Source of the DNA: Candidatus Undinarchaeales archaeon
Lineage (GTDB): Archaea > SpSt-1190 > JASMDC01
Length of the DNA: 64,000 bases
Assembly: GCA_030753015.1 (NCBI GenBank)
Contig: JASMDC010000001.1
Location: forward strand, 124,001-188,000
Reading direction: 5' to 3'
The notes beneath the pieces are model-generated. The model was not told the DNA's origin and did not search any database. It saw only the letters and a program-made list of their open reading frames with translations. The translations under genes and the position numbers were made by a program. Position 1 is the stretch's first letter. Every line of letters starts with the position of its first letter. Positions 35,459 through 45,000 of this stretch are shown one piece after another.

Positions 35459-36502
35459 TCATCCCTTCTCGGGAGCCCTCCCCCACTTGATTGCCGAAGC
35501 GGCCCACACGTAGCCGATGCCGGCACCCGTCGTCACCACGAGGGAACCGTCGGTGATGAGGCCCTGCTTCAGCCCCTCCTCTATGGAGATGATCTGGTCG
35601 TTCTGGCCGGTGTGGCCGTAGTCGGAGAGATACACGCTCTCCTTCTCCGTGAGGTTGAGGCTGTCGAGGATGAACTCGTGGGCGCTTCGCTTCATGTGAA
35701 TGATCGCAAGGTAGTCGATGTCTCCGGGATCGTACCCGGACCAAGTCACTGCGTCCCTGATGACGCCGACGAAGTTGTCGAGGGAGAGCTTCTCCAGTCG
35801 GTGCTTCATGTCCGACGGATCGACCACCTTGAGATTGAAGCGCCCGTTCCGCAGGTCGTCCTCGGTGAGAGGACCCTTGCACCCGCCCACGGGGACGATG
35901 ACGTCCTCGGAGAAGGAGCCGTCCGTCCGCAGGGCTGTCTCGAGCACGGTGTTGCGGTCGTGTCCCTTCACGAGGAGCGCGGCGGAGCCGGCAGCGCCAA
36001 GGTTATACATGAACCTCACCGAAGGATCCTTCATGTTGATGAAGTCACCGTTCCGGTACCCGCTCACCATAAGGACCGTATCCAGACGTTCGTCGGTGAG
36101 CATCATGGACTTCGCCACCTTGAGCCCGCCCATGAAGCTGCCGCACATGACGGACATGTCGAACGACCACGCCCTGTCCGCCCCGATGTTGTGGGCCACC
36201 TTTGGTCCTGCGAGCCACACTGGGTAGTCCTTGTGCTCGCCACCGAAGTAGATCACGGCGTCGATGTCCCTGGCGTCCAGGCCCGCACTGTCCAGCGTGG
36301 TCTCGGCCGCCCTTGTCGCCATGTAGCTAACCGTCTCCTCCGGCGATGGCAGCGGTTTTTGCCGAAACCCGAGCTTCCTCACCACGATGTCCTCAGGGAT
36401 GCCGGTGATATCCGCGACGCTCCCGGCGGTCATGACGTTCTTCGGGACGTACGTTCCCAGCGCCGCGATACCTACCTGTTCTCTCTTCTTCACCTTCGTC
36501 AC
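35459..36502 (-). CDS. 3-oxoacyl-ACP synthase III-like (FabH family) condensing enzyme
   Basis: The 347-residue thiolase-fold protein has the nucleophilic cysteine in DMSVMCGSFMGG (about 120) and a His in IIHMKRSAHEF. The place of the usual FabH Asn is DYGHTGQNDQI. The end GAGIGYVWAASAIKWG is typical of a FabH subfamily I recall in Firmicutes. HMG-CoA synthase is a related alternative, but the C-terminal features fit FabH better. It overlaps the thiolase gene by 4 bp. Acyl-CoA is a likelier substrate than acyl-ACP in this context, by inference. Confidence 0.78.
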   Translation of the reverse strand: MTKVKKREQVGIAALGTYVPKNVMTAGSVADITGIPEDIVVRKLGFRQKPLPSPEETVSYMATRAAETTLDSAGLDARDIDAVIYFGGEHKDYPVWLAGPKVAHNIGADRAWSFDMSVMCGSFMGGLKVAKSMMLTDERLDTVLMVSGYRNGDFINMKDPSVRFMYNLGAAGSAALLVKGHDRNTVLETALRTDGSFSEDVIVPVGGCKGPLTEDDLRNGRFNLKVVDPSDMKHRLEKLSLDNFVGVIRDAVTWSGYDPGDIDYLAIIHMKRSAHEFILDSLNLTEKESVYLSDYGHTGQNDQIISIEEGLKQGLITDGSLVVTTGAGIGYVWAASAIKWGRAPEKG

Positions 36503-37686
36503 TCCTCACGCTCAAGGTACGCGGAGATGCCCTGTCCGCCGCCGATACACATTGTGGCGAGGCCCCGGAATAACTTCCGTCTCGCAATCTCGTGGAGGAG
36601 CGTCACGAGGATCCGCGAGCCGCTCTCCCCGATGGGGTGTCCCAGCGCGATCGCGCCGCCGTTGACGTTGACGCGTGCGGGATCGAGTCCGAGCTCCCTG
36701 AGCACCAGCACTGACTGGACGGCGAACGCTTCGTTCGATTCCGCGAGGTCGAAGTCGTCGATGGAGAGCCCATACCGCTCCATCAGGGCACGCGTCGACT
36801 CGATGGGCCCGTAGCCCATGATTGCAGGATCGCATCCCCGTGTGGTGAAGCCCTTGATTGTCGCCATCACAGGGAGGTCGAGCTCCTCCGCCTTGGCCCG
36901 GCTCGCGATCACCAGCGCGCTCGCCCCGTCGTTGATACCGGACGCGTTGCCCGCGGTGACCGTGCCGTCCTTCTTGAACACAGGTCTCAGGCGCGCGAGC
37001 GTCTCCATCGTGGTGTCCGGTCGGGGGAATTCGTCACTCGCGAACTCGAAGGGCTTGCGTCCCGGGACGGTGAAGTTCGCGATCTCGTTGTCGAACCGGC
37101 CCCCCTCCTGAGCCTTCCTGGTCTTCGCCTGGCTCTCGAAAGCGAAGCCGTCCTGCTCTTCGCGTGTGATGCCGTACCTCTCCGCGAGGTTCTCGGCGGT
37201 GATGCCCATGTGGTAGTCGTTGAAGGCGTCCCAGAGGCCGTCCTGGACCATTGAGTCCGCCATCTCCGCGTGGCCCATGCGCGCGCCCCATCGCGCGCTC
37301 TTCAGGATGTAGGGAGCCAGCGACATGTTCTCCATACCGCCTACCACGACGATGTTGGCATCCCCGCAGCGGATCGCCTGGAATCCGAGCTGGACGGCCT
37401 TCATACCGGAGCCGCACACCATGTTCACGGTGAAAGCGCTCTTGTCGTGTGGGATGCCCGATCCGATGGCCGCTTGGCGAGCGGGATTCTGGCCCGAACC
37501 CGCGGTGAGCACGTTCCCCATGATGACCTCGTCCATTACGGCGGGATCGATCCCGGCGCTCGCGAGGGAGGCTCTGATGCAGTGGGCACCGAGGTCGACG
37601 GCGGACACAGTCTTCAGGCTCTTGCCGAAAGAGCCAATAGCGGTCCTCTTTGCCGCCACGATCACGATGTCGTCAGAGATTTTCAT
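36499..37686 (-). CDS. acetyl-CoA acetyltransferase (thiolase), bacterial type
   Basis: The 395-residue thiolase has all catalytic elements: Cys91 in VNMVCGSGMKAV, the His in NVNGGAIALGHPIG and the second Cys in CIGGGQG. The length and the NGGAIALGHPIG form are those of bacterial biosynthetic thiolases (AtoB/PhaA), unlike the shorter archaeal thiolase of the mevalonate pathway that pairs with a DUF35 protein. It condenses two acetyl-CoA to acetoacetyl-CoA, reversibly. It overlaps the FabH-like gene by 4 bp and follows the SDR gene by 20 bp. Confidence 0.93.
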   Translation of the reverse strand: MKISDDIVIVAAKRTAIGSFGKSLKTVSAVDLGAHCIRASLASAGIDPAVMDEVIMGNVLTAGSGQNPARQAAIGSGIPHDKSAFTVNMVCGSGMKAVQLGFQAIRCGDANIVVVGGMENMSLAPYILKSARWGARMGHAEMADSMVQDGLWDAFNDYHMGITAENLAERYGITREEQDGFAFESQAKTRKAQEGGRFDNEIANFTVPGRKPFEFASDEFPRPDTTMETLARLRPVFKKDGTVTAGNASGINDGASALVIASRAKAEELDLPVMATIKGFTTRGCDPAIMGYGPIESTRALMERYGLSIDDFDLAESNEAFAVQSVLVLRELGLDPARVNVNGGAIALGHPIGESGSRILVTLLHEIARRKLFRGLATMCIGGGQGISAYLEREE

Positions 37687-37706
37687 TCAGTCTACCTCCT
37701 GAGAGC

Positions 37707-38447
37707 CTAGACTACGAGGCCCCCATCGACCCCGATGACCTGGCCGGTCACGTAGCTCGCCTCATCGGAGGCCAGGAACAGGAACATCTTCGCCACATCC
37801 CCGGGGGAGCCCATGCGCCGCAACGGTGTCTTCTCGATCATCCTGTCGATGACCTTCTCGGGAAGGTCCTTCGTCATAGGGGTCTGGATGAAACCAGGAG
37901 CCACGGCGTTGAACCTGAGGCCCTTCTTCCCGAATTCCTTTGCCCACGAATAGGTCATACCGATGACCCCCGCCTTGGTGGCGGCGTAGTTGGTCTGACC
38001 CATGTTGCCGTACCGGCCTACCACCGACGAGGTGATGAGCACGACACCCGAGCCCCTCTCGACCATGCCGGGAGCGACTGACTGGGTCATGTTGAACACA
38101 CCCTTCAGGTTGACGTTGATGACGCGGTCCCATTGGTCCTCGGTCATCTTCACGAGCAGCGCGTCCGCGGTGATACCGGCGTTGTTTATGAGGACGTCCA
38201 CCCCGCCGAACCTCTTCTCAATGTCTTCAACGCACGCGGATATGTCGTCCCTGTCCGTGACGTCCAGCTTGCAGGGGACGATCCCATGGAGGGAATCCGC
38301 CGCCTCCTTCTCGAGCGACTCCAATCTCTCCTTGTTGACGTCGCATGCGATTACCTTGGCCCCCTCCTTAGCGAACAGAAGGGCAGTTTCCTTGCCGATC
38401 CCGGATGCCGCACCCGTTATGATGGTGACCTTGTCTTTGAGTCTCAT
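37707..38447 (-). CDS. short-chain dehydrogenase, FabG/PhaB-like
   Basis: The protein of about 246 residues has the classical SDR elements: GAASGIG for the cofactor, NNAGIT, Ser in ITSSVVGRYG, and YAATKAG for the catalytic Tyr and Lys. The sequence matches acetoacetyl-CoA or 3-oxoacyl reductases. As the first gene of the operon it would reduce acetoacetyl-CoA made by the adjacent thiolase. I start at 38447 (MRLKDKV), where the family begins; an ATG at 38462 is in frame. A TTTTAATA element lies about 85 nt upstream. Confidence 0.9.
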   Translation of the reverse strand: MRLKDKVTIITGAASGIGKETALLFAKEGAKVIACDVNKERLESLEKEAADSLHGIVPCKLDVTDRDDISACVEDIEKRFGGVDVLINNAGITADALLVKMTEDQWDRVINVNLKGVFNMTQSVAPGMVERGSGVVLITSSVVGRYGNMGQTNYAATKAGVIGMTYSWAKEFGKKGLRFNAVAPGFIQTPMTKDLPEKVIDRMIEKTPLRRMGSPGDVAKMFLFLASDEASYVTGQVIGVDGGLVV

Positions 38448-38629
38448 CTTCTTGACCTCCAATCAGGACTGCACTTCATCGAAAGAAAGGAGGGTAGTAG
38501 CCTCCTTTTTACCCCGGAGAGAATGGGACTTCTATTAAAACTTCCGAAAAATGTAAACGTATACATAATATTCAGTAGTTTCGAGACCACCTGGTGCTGA
38601 CCAGTTAGTATACTGAAGTTTCATATCTT

Positions 38630-39410
38630 ATGCGGTCTATTCACGTATCGTGTTTATCCATGGGCGAGCGTGGTCCGAGATCTAGTTTTACTGATATATC
38701 TTGTCCGAACGAGTCTTGCCGTGACTTCGGCCGTCCCGATCTTGGGAACATTGTCGGGAACGGTACCTACCGGACCAAGAGCGGCGTTGTGCGGAAGTAT
38801 ATCTGCCGTACATGCGAGCGGTCGTTCTGCGATCGGACACGGACGGCGTTCTTCGACCTGCGAACGAAGGACGAGAAGGTACTCATCGCGCTGAAGCTGG
38901 TGTTGAAGGGGATGGGTCTTCGCGGTATCGCCGAGGTCTTGGGTGTGAAGCTCGACTCGGTCCGGTTCTGGATCCGCAGAGCTGCGGAGCATGCGGACGA
39001 GGTGAACGACGTGCTCGTGAAGGACCTCAAGGTGTCCCGTGTCGAGCTGTGGACCTTCGTCAAAAAAAACGATTCCAGGAGTGGAAATTGAAGAGGATAG
39101 CGAGGGATGCTGGGTCTGGGTGAGCTTCGCTCCGGAGCACCGCCTCCTCCTCGCCCACATCGAGGGTCCGAGGAACCATGAGTCGGCGGACCTGCTCATC
39201 GACAGGACACACCGGGTGCTGTTCGGCGATGACGATAATGTCTGCCTCCCCCTGTTTGTGAGTGATGGTCTTTCGCTGTATACCACTGCTCAGTTCAAGC
39301 GATATCACTGGCTCCATCACTTCCCGCCGACGGGGCGGAGGGGACGACCGCGGAAGCCGGCCATGCCGCCGCGGCCCGGTCTCCGCTACGCACAGGCACC
39401 GGGGCCGGGT
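38630..39410 (+). pseudogene. IS1-like transposase, frameshifted and 3'-truncated
   Basis: The first frame (38630-39091) has a zinc ribbon (CPNESC ... YICRTC) and a helix-turn-helix (GIAEVLGVKLDSVRFWI). It reads on to VELWTFVKKN, the start of the IS1-type DDE domain. The continuation, EDSEGCWVWVSFAPEHRLLLAHI and later PLFVSDGLSLY, is in another frame. The switch lies at an eight-A run (39062-39071); removing one A restores a single frame. After about 39400 the homology stops, and the conserved end of the catalytic domain is missing. The element is inactive and lies inside the direct-repeat-bounded island. Confidence 0.75.
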
Positions 39411-39424
39411 CGCTGGTGTTTCCA

Positions 39425-39568
39425 TCAGTTAATTAGAGGGTCAGCACCGAGGAGCTCGGCACCCAGCGAAAAGAGACCCATGTCGATGTTGCACTGCTGC
39501 GCCGAGTCGGCCGACGCGACGGGAACTGCGAGGAGGGCCATGAGCCCGATGAGCATGTATCCTTTCAT
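39425..39568 (-). CDS. small secreted peptide, probably truncated
   Basis: A 47-residue frame begins MKGYMLIGLMALLAVPVASA, a clear signal peptide. QQCNIDMGLFSLGAELLGAD follows, then the stop at the edge of the broken transposase. A TATA-like GTATATC at about 39595 is about 25 nt upstream of the ATG. The mature part resembles in style the decayed coding sequence inside the 240-bp repeats (MEMCDAFLALI...EADSCGLLGEGS). It may therefore be the intact 5' end of that family, cut by the insertion sequence. Confidence 0.5.
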   Translation of the reverse strand: MKGYMLIGLMALLAVPVASADSAQQCNIDMGLFSLGAELLGADPLIN

Positions 39569-39670
39569 TTATGAACACTCCATGATTCGGTTCCCGATAT
39601 ACCCCGGGGAACATTTAAAAATAAATCCCGATGGTGGAATCCTCACGGACGGGACCCGTCGGAGGCCTGT

Positions 39671-40489
39671 ATGGTGTACGTGGAGTTAGACAGCTTGGGT
39701 GCCACGCTCGCAGGTGATGTGTTCGAGCCTGAGGACTATAACGGGGCCGCTGTCGTCCTGTGCCACGGGTTCGGCACTGACAGGACCGAGCTGTACGACC
39801 TCGCCGAGGCGCTCCAGGACGAGGGCTTCGTGGTGCTCGCGTACGACGGGAGGGCCCATGGCCAGTCGGGTGGTTCCTTCCACCTGGACACCATGGTCGA
39901 CGACGTACACGCCGCTCGCCGCTTTCTCGAGGACCATTACGACGTGGACAAGTGCGGTGTTTTCGGTCACAGCTTCGGCGGTTACCTTGCCGTCAGGGCC
40001 GCTGCCGAGACGGAAGGTTTCGACGCAACGGTCTCTTGGGCCACTCCCATATCCATCCGGGAGACCCTCAGGGACCTCCAGTGGAACTTCGAGTACATGA
40101 ACTGGTTCGTCGAGGAGTTCGCCGGGAGCCTCCATTATGCCTCCTCCTACCGCAAGATGAGGATCGACGACATGGGTGCGTTCCTTGGCGAGCTCTACGA
40201 CCGCGACCAGACGAAGATCACAGAGACCGTCTCCCGCCCGGACACGCCCCCGAGCACCTTCATCTACGGGGAACTGGACAAGGTCGTGAAGTACCGCCAT
40301 GCAGAGGAGATCGGAGGGGTACTCGGGGGCAAGGGCGAGCTCGTGACGGTGGCGGGCGCCGGCCACTCATGCCTCCGAAGTCACACGGAGCCCCCTTTCT
40401 ACCTGCCCGAGCCCTACTGTCCTGTGGCGCGGCGGCAGGTTTTCGACTGGGTGGTGTATGGTTTAAAGAATTATTTGACGGGCGGGTGA
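39671..40489 (+). CDS. alpha/beta hydrolase
   Basis: The 272-residue protein has an alpha/beta hydrolase fold: VVLCHGFGTDR for the oxyanion loop, GHSFGGYLA with the nucleophilic Ser near residue 101, and GELDKVV and GAGHSC for the Asp and His of the triad. It has no signal peptide and is probably a cytosolic esterase, thioesterase or lipase-like enzyme. An ATTTAAAAATAAAT element lies about 50 nt upstream. It sits inside the island next to the acyl-CoA operon but on the opposite strand; a functional link is not shown. Confidence 0.87.
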   Translation: MVYVELDSLGATLAGDVFEPEDYNGAAVVLCHGFGTDRTELYDLAEALQDEGFVVLAYDGRAHGQSGGSFHLDTMVDDVHAARRFLEDHYDVDKCGVFGHSFGGYLAVRAAAETEGFDATVSWATPISIRETLRDLQWNFEYMNWFVEEFAGSLHYASSYRKMRIDDMGAFLGELYDRDQTKITETVSRPDTPPSTFIYGELDKVVKYRHAEEIGGVLGGKGELVTVAGAGHSCLRSHTEPPFYLPEPYCPVARRQVFDWVVYGLKNYLTGG

Positions 40490-40503
40490 GGGCCCGGCTC
40501 CAA

Positions 40504-40742
40504 GGGCACGGATAGCGCGCGCTCAGTAGCAGTTGTGAATGATCAGGGGAGTGATGAGCGATGCATAGTGGTCGCCGCCGGAAGGGCTGTGACCGGACCC
40601 ATCACCCAGCAGGTCGTAGGAGTCGGATGCGTATGAGTGCCAGGAACGCATCACACATCTCGATGTTCCACGACATCTCGACTATTGACGCGGGTGGTAC
40701 CCGTGCAGCTAATTATGGATTGGGGGATCGGTCGGAATCCCG
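40504..40742. repeat. 240-bp direct repeat, right copy of the island
   Basis: Partner of 33903-34146. Its minus strand holds a short open frame (about 42 codons) ending GGDHYASLITPLIIHNCY-stop, while the left copy has a premature stop in the same frame. The repeat ends 68 bp from the 3' end of tRNA-Thr. Confidence 0.85.
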
Positions 40743-40809
40743 GATAACTTACTGGACCTGTGCACGATTATGTCGTCGAACTCCTTGGGAACTGCAACTG
40801 GTAAATGTA

Positions 40810-40883
40810 AGCCCCGGACGAGATTCGAACTCGCGACCTGCTGATTACAAGTCAGCCGCTCTGACCAGCTGAGCTACCGAGGC
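40810..40883 (-). tRNA. tRNA-Thr (anticodon TGT)
   Basis: The minus strand folds as a full cloverleaf. The acceptor stem GCCTCGG pairs with CCGGGGC (one G-U), the D arm is GCTCAGCTGGTCAGAGC, and the anticodon loop in CTGACTTGTAATCAG gives TGT. The T arm contains GTTCGAATC. The discriminator base is U, and CCA is not encoded. A TTTTTAT element 20-30 nt upstream (about 40905-40914) is a plausible promoter. There is no intron. Confidence 0.95.
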
Positions 40884-40946
40884 AGGGCACTTGGATGCGG
40901 TCATCCATAAAAAGCTACCGATGAGCGAGCGCGTAGATGGAGGATG

Positions 40947-41399
40947 TCACTTGAACAGCTTGCGCTCCATCTCGCGACACACGAGCGTCATGAGCTCGCG
41001 GAATGCATCCACGTTCCCGTGCCCGCTGGCCACTGTCTGGTAATCCTCCTCCATGTACCAGCGAAGGTCGCGGACCGTCGTGTCCACCCGCTCCCAGTCG
41101 AGCTCGGCAAGAAGATCGGCGAAGAACGCCTCGTCGGTCTTGAGCATGGAGAGCACCCACTCTGCGTGCTGCTCGGCAAGCGACTGTGCCTTGAGCGATT
41201 CGGGAAGCTGTCCCCGGCGGGCCAGCTCAACGGACAGCGAGCAGGCATCATCCAGCCCCTTCATCGTGGCGTGGAGCCGGAGGACGGCGGGGACGTTGAT
41301 GTCAGAACGCTCGTGCTCCACGTCACGGAGATGAGCGATGCGCTCGGTTACAGGAGCACACACCCTCATGACAAGGGCGAGGGAAATGCAGTCGACCAT
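40947..41399 (-). CDS. helical hypothetical protein
   Basis: About 150 residues, almost entirely helical and charged (VTERIAHLRDVEHERSD, AEWVLSMLKTDEAFFADLLAELDWERVDTT by segments). I recognise no domain. The ATG at 41399 lies 9 bp after the DUF5752-like stop, so the two genes form a pair. A longer frame to 41441 overlaps the upstream gene and is not preferred. It could be a cytosolic structural or regulatory protein; no function is assigned. Confidence 0.6.
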   Translation of the reverse strand: MVDCISLALVMRVCAPVTERIAHLRDVEHERSDINVPAVLRLHATMKGLDDACSLSVELARRGQLPESLKAQSLAEQHAEWVLSMLKTDEAFFADLLAELDWERVDTTVRDLRWYMEEDYQTVASGHGNVDAFRELMTLVCREMERKLFK

Positions 41400-41407
41400 C
41401 GGAACCG

Positions 41408-41704
41408 TCAGGCCTCGAGCTTCTCGTCCACGGCCTGGCACAGCTTCGTCTTGATCATCTCGGGATTGCCGTCGAGTTCCTTGATCGCCTTGATCTGGTC
41501 GGCGAGGGAGTCGTCCTTCACCGCGCCGCGCACCCAGCTCTCGAAGTCGTTGCGGTTGTCCCGAAGATGGAAGAGCACGGCCTCGGTCTGGAGCTCTCTG
41601 AGGAGGTCACGGAACTCCTCGAGACTGCGAGCGATTGCGACGATGCGGTTGTCATGGGTCTTGAAGTAGAACTCCTTCCCCGGCGGCACAGAGTGCTCTG
41701 ACAT
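41408..41704 (-). CDS. DUF5752-like protein
   Basis: The 98-residue protein has an FYFKTHDNRIVAIARSLEEF segment and a VLFHLRDNRNDFESWVRGAV segment. I associate this pattern with DUF5752 (function unknown): a beta hairpin, then helices with a conserved His and a D-F-W cluster. The ATG at 41704 is chosen because TTTTAAAA (41728-41735, minus) is centred 27 nt upstream. The open frame to 41755 would include the promoter. Confidence 0.7.
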   Translation of the reverse strand: MSEHSVPPGKEFYFKTHDNRIVAIARSLEEFRDLLRELQTEAVLFHLRDNRNDFESWVRGAVKDDSLADQIKAIKELDGNPEMIKTKLCQAVDEKLEA

Positions 41705-41727
41705 ATTATGACTGTTGATGACAGGGA

Positions 41728-41735
41728 TTTTAAAA
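41728..41735 (-). promoter_or_regulatory. TATA element of the DUF5752-like gene
   Basis: TTTTAAAA lies at the expected distance (about 27 nt) from the ATG at 41704. Confidence 0.6.
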
Positions 41736-42020
41736 CCTTTCGACTTAGAGGGCATACGTCCTTTTTTTGATAAATTTTATTAAGAGATTTAGTTACAACA
41801 TGTAAGAAATACGCCGAAATGCTTAGACCTGAATAGTATTTCCGTTTCTTTACATGTGAGTGAAAAAAGGAAGGTTAATGCAACCTTATGATGTTAAGTT
41901 CGCATCTTGCGAGATGTGGGTATGCGACGGGATGTGGCGTGGGGATGCATTTTTTTATGAGCGCCATCGAGGAAATGAATTTAAATGGTCCCCGATGGGT
42001 CTAGAATACCTGTCAGGTGA
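41736..42020. other. AT-rich intergenic region with promoter and RBS of the giant surface protein
   Basis: No gene is seen. TTTAAATG at 41980-41987 is the likely TATA box. AGGTGA at 42015-42020 is a ribosome-binding site that touches the ATG at 42021 but is correctly spaced (6 nt) from the ATG at 42027. Confidence 0.6.
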
Positions 42021-42026
42021 ATGAAC

Positions 42027-45000
42027 ATGGTAGAGCTATCTAAATCATCGGTCATCCAAATGGTCGCCGTCCTGTCCGTGATCTTGATGCACACAGGGCT
42101 TGCCGCCCTCACGACCACGAGCTCCCAGATGGAGGAGAACTTCTTTTTCGACTTCTCTGAGAACACCAAGGTCGAAGGGACCGGTGACGTCTACTTCAAC
42201 TATATGGGGACCTTCATGAACTCGTCAATCATCGACATGGGCGCGGTAACTCTGGACTCGGTGACCGAGGCACCTGACACGGGGTACACCGACAGCGCTA
42301 CCATCGCTGACGGTCATGTGTATGTCGTCCGCACTGCCGAGGACAACTACGTGAAGTTCCTGATCCATACGACCGATATGGTCTACATGCTCGATGTCGA
42401 GTTCGTCCTCCAGGACGACGGGAGCAGGACGCTGGTGGCGACCGCCGAGCCTACGGCCGAGCCGACAGCTGAACCGACGGCCGAACCTACACCTGAGCCA
42501 ACCCTCGAGGTGAAGGCCGCATCGAAGGAGGAGAAGCTCCGTATCAACAAGAACGAGCCCGTGACCTTCTGCGGCGTCAACGTCACCTTCACCGGGACCG
42601 CTCCGGGGACCGCCCGGGCGGAGTTCTCCGTGCTCGACGCTGAAGGTCAGAGCGACATGTTCTTGGCGGACTACGACTCGGTCCGCTCGTCCGGCCTCGA
42701 GGAACGGTTCGAGGTCGGGGAGATCGTGCTCGTTGTACGCAAGGACTGCATGAACTTCCCTTCATCTGTCGATATCTACGTGAACCAGTCGGGCACGTGC
42801 AGGAAGGAAGAGCTCACCGAGAAGTACAGCGACCTTACCGAGCTCACCTTCAGGACCTCGACCATCAAGCATCATGAGGGTTCCGGTACCGGGGAGGCCT
42901 TCATATTCAGGAAGGGCGTTGTGTACGAGTCATGGTTCCCCGAGGTCGATGGGCTGACAGCGGACTTCAACTTCAACGGCACCCATATCCGCATCGGTGG
43001 TATCAACGGCGTGCTCGCACAAGAGGACGACTTCGACTCAGTGGGCATCGCCACGCCGTCAGGCTACCCGTGGGAGAACGTCCCCACGACGGCAGGTGCC
43101 GTTTACATATTCCAGACCGCTGACAAGAAGTACGCGAAGCTCGTGGTCAAGGAAGTATCGAACGAATCGATGACCTTCAAGTGGGCCTACCAGCCCGATG
43201 GCTCGGGGTACTTCTTCGATGTCCCTGATACTGATGACATCCTCGTTGGACAGGATCCCGAGGACGGTGCAGTGAACGTCTCGTACGCTCTCACAAGAGC
43301 ACAGCTAATCCTCAACAGGACCTTCTTCGACATGTACATGGGCCTGATGGGCAACAACACCGTCATGGCCAGCCACTTCATGAACCTCACGGCGACCATC
43401 CTCGAGGACGGTGTCGAGGTCCAAGTGCTCCACGACGTCGACTTCGAGAACGGTACCATCATAGTCGATCTGACGCAGAGGCTCGATCCCGAGCAGGAGG
43501 TCGAACTCCACGTCACGGGATTCCAGGACTCGTGGGACAACACCCTCCTCGACTACCGATGGGGTTTCACCACCGCCGAGAAGGAGAAGGTGGCGCTCAC
43601 ATGGCTCGAGCTCGGGACCGCTGTCACGGCGACAGCCGAGCCCGGGAAGATGTCATGGTACGGGTTCAACCTCACCGTTCCCACAGAGGTGAGCATCGCC
43701 GTCGATGCCGCTACGGCAGGACCTGTGGCCGCGCTCGTGCTGGACGTGACGTCGCCGGACGCGATCGTCGAGGTGACCGCTACAGAAGAGGTCGCTCTCA
43801 CTGTGCTCATCCCCGGGACCTACCTCGTGCGGCTCGCCACCACGGCGACCGAGAGCGCTGATGTGACCCTCACCGTATCCGAGTCGGACTCCTGCCCCGA
43901 GTGCCTCACCGACGAGGCGGGTAGCACGCCCGACACGGCTGCCACCCTGGCCCTCGGCAAGGAGGAGATGGGCGTTGTCGCGTGCACAGCCCTGAGCGAT
44001 ACGTGCGATACCGACCTATTCGGGCTCATCCTCATCACCGACTCGAAGATCAGCGTTTCCTTCCACGCCAGCGATGCCCATGGCACAGGTTGGAAGTGGA
44101 CCAAGGCCACCATCGTCGATAGCGAGGGCAACGTCGTCAAGGAGATGGACTCCGGGGGGGACAAGGAGCGGGAAGAGGTGCTGGAGCTAGCGGCCGGGGC
44201 CTACGGCATCAACATCGCATCGAATCCTTCATGGAAGGGCTTCTTCCGCTACGCCCTGCGGGCCGACACTGTCGTGGCGTGCGGAGGCGTCGAATGCCCC
44301 CCTAACGCTGAGTGCATCGACGACGCCTGCCAGTGTGCGAGCGGTTTCAAGGAGTGCGACGACGCGTGCATCGCGGACGACCTCTGCTGCGCTGACGCCG
44401 ACTGCCCTGGAGGTGCATGCCTTGAGAACCGCACGTGCGAGGGTCCGGCAGTCATGCCCGAGATCCTTGCCAATGCCACCGCCAACGCGACGGCCACACC
44501 AACCCCTGAACCGACACCCGAGCCAACGCCCATGCCCACTCCCACGGTGGACGAGCACGGGCTGGAGCACTTCACGACGAAGATCGGGATCGGCCAGGTG
44601 CTCACCCTGGCACCCCTCGGCCTCATGAACGGAGAGGACGCACAACCGGGTGCGGGCGATATCGAACTGCTCCCGGGCGGCACGCTCAATGCGCGGTCGG
44701 ACAAGTCCGGACTGCTCGAGCTCAACGCGACGTCCGTGGAGGACGTCAAGGAAGTGCCCGAGACCGGATACCGACCTAACCTCACCCTGCGCAAGGGGAT
44801 GGTGCTCGCAGTGAAGACACAGAAGGGCACCTATGCCATCGGTATCATAACGACCCTGCAGCTCAATCCCTCCGTCGAGATCGAGTGGATCCACCAGCCT
44901 GACGGCTCACGGTCGGTTGCTCCGCAACCAACCCCGGAACCGCAGACGATCGTCGAGAGTGTCGTGACGACCGTGAAGGAGAAGCCCATTCAGAGCGCGG

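Noticed and set aside
40561..40872. 103-codon plus-strand frame across the repeat and tRNA-Thr
   Set aside because: It reads antisense through the tRNA gene and is a shadow.
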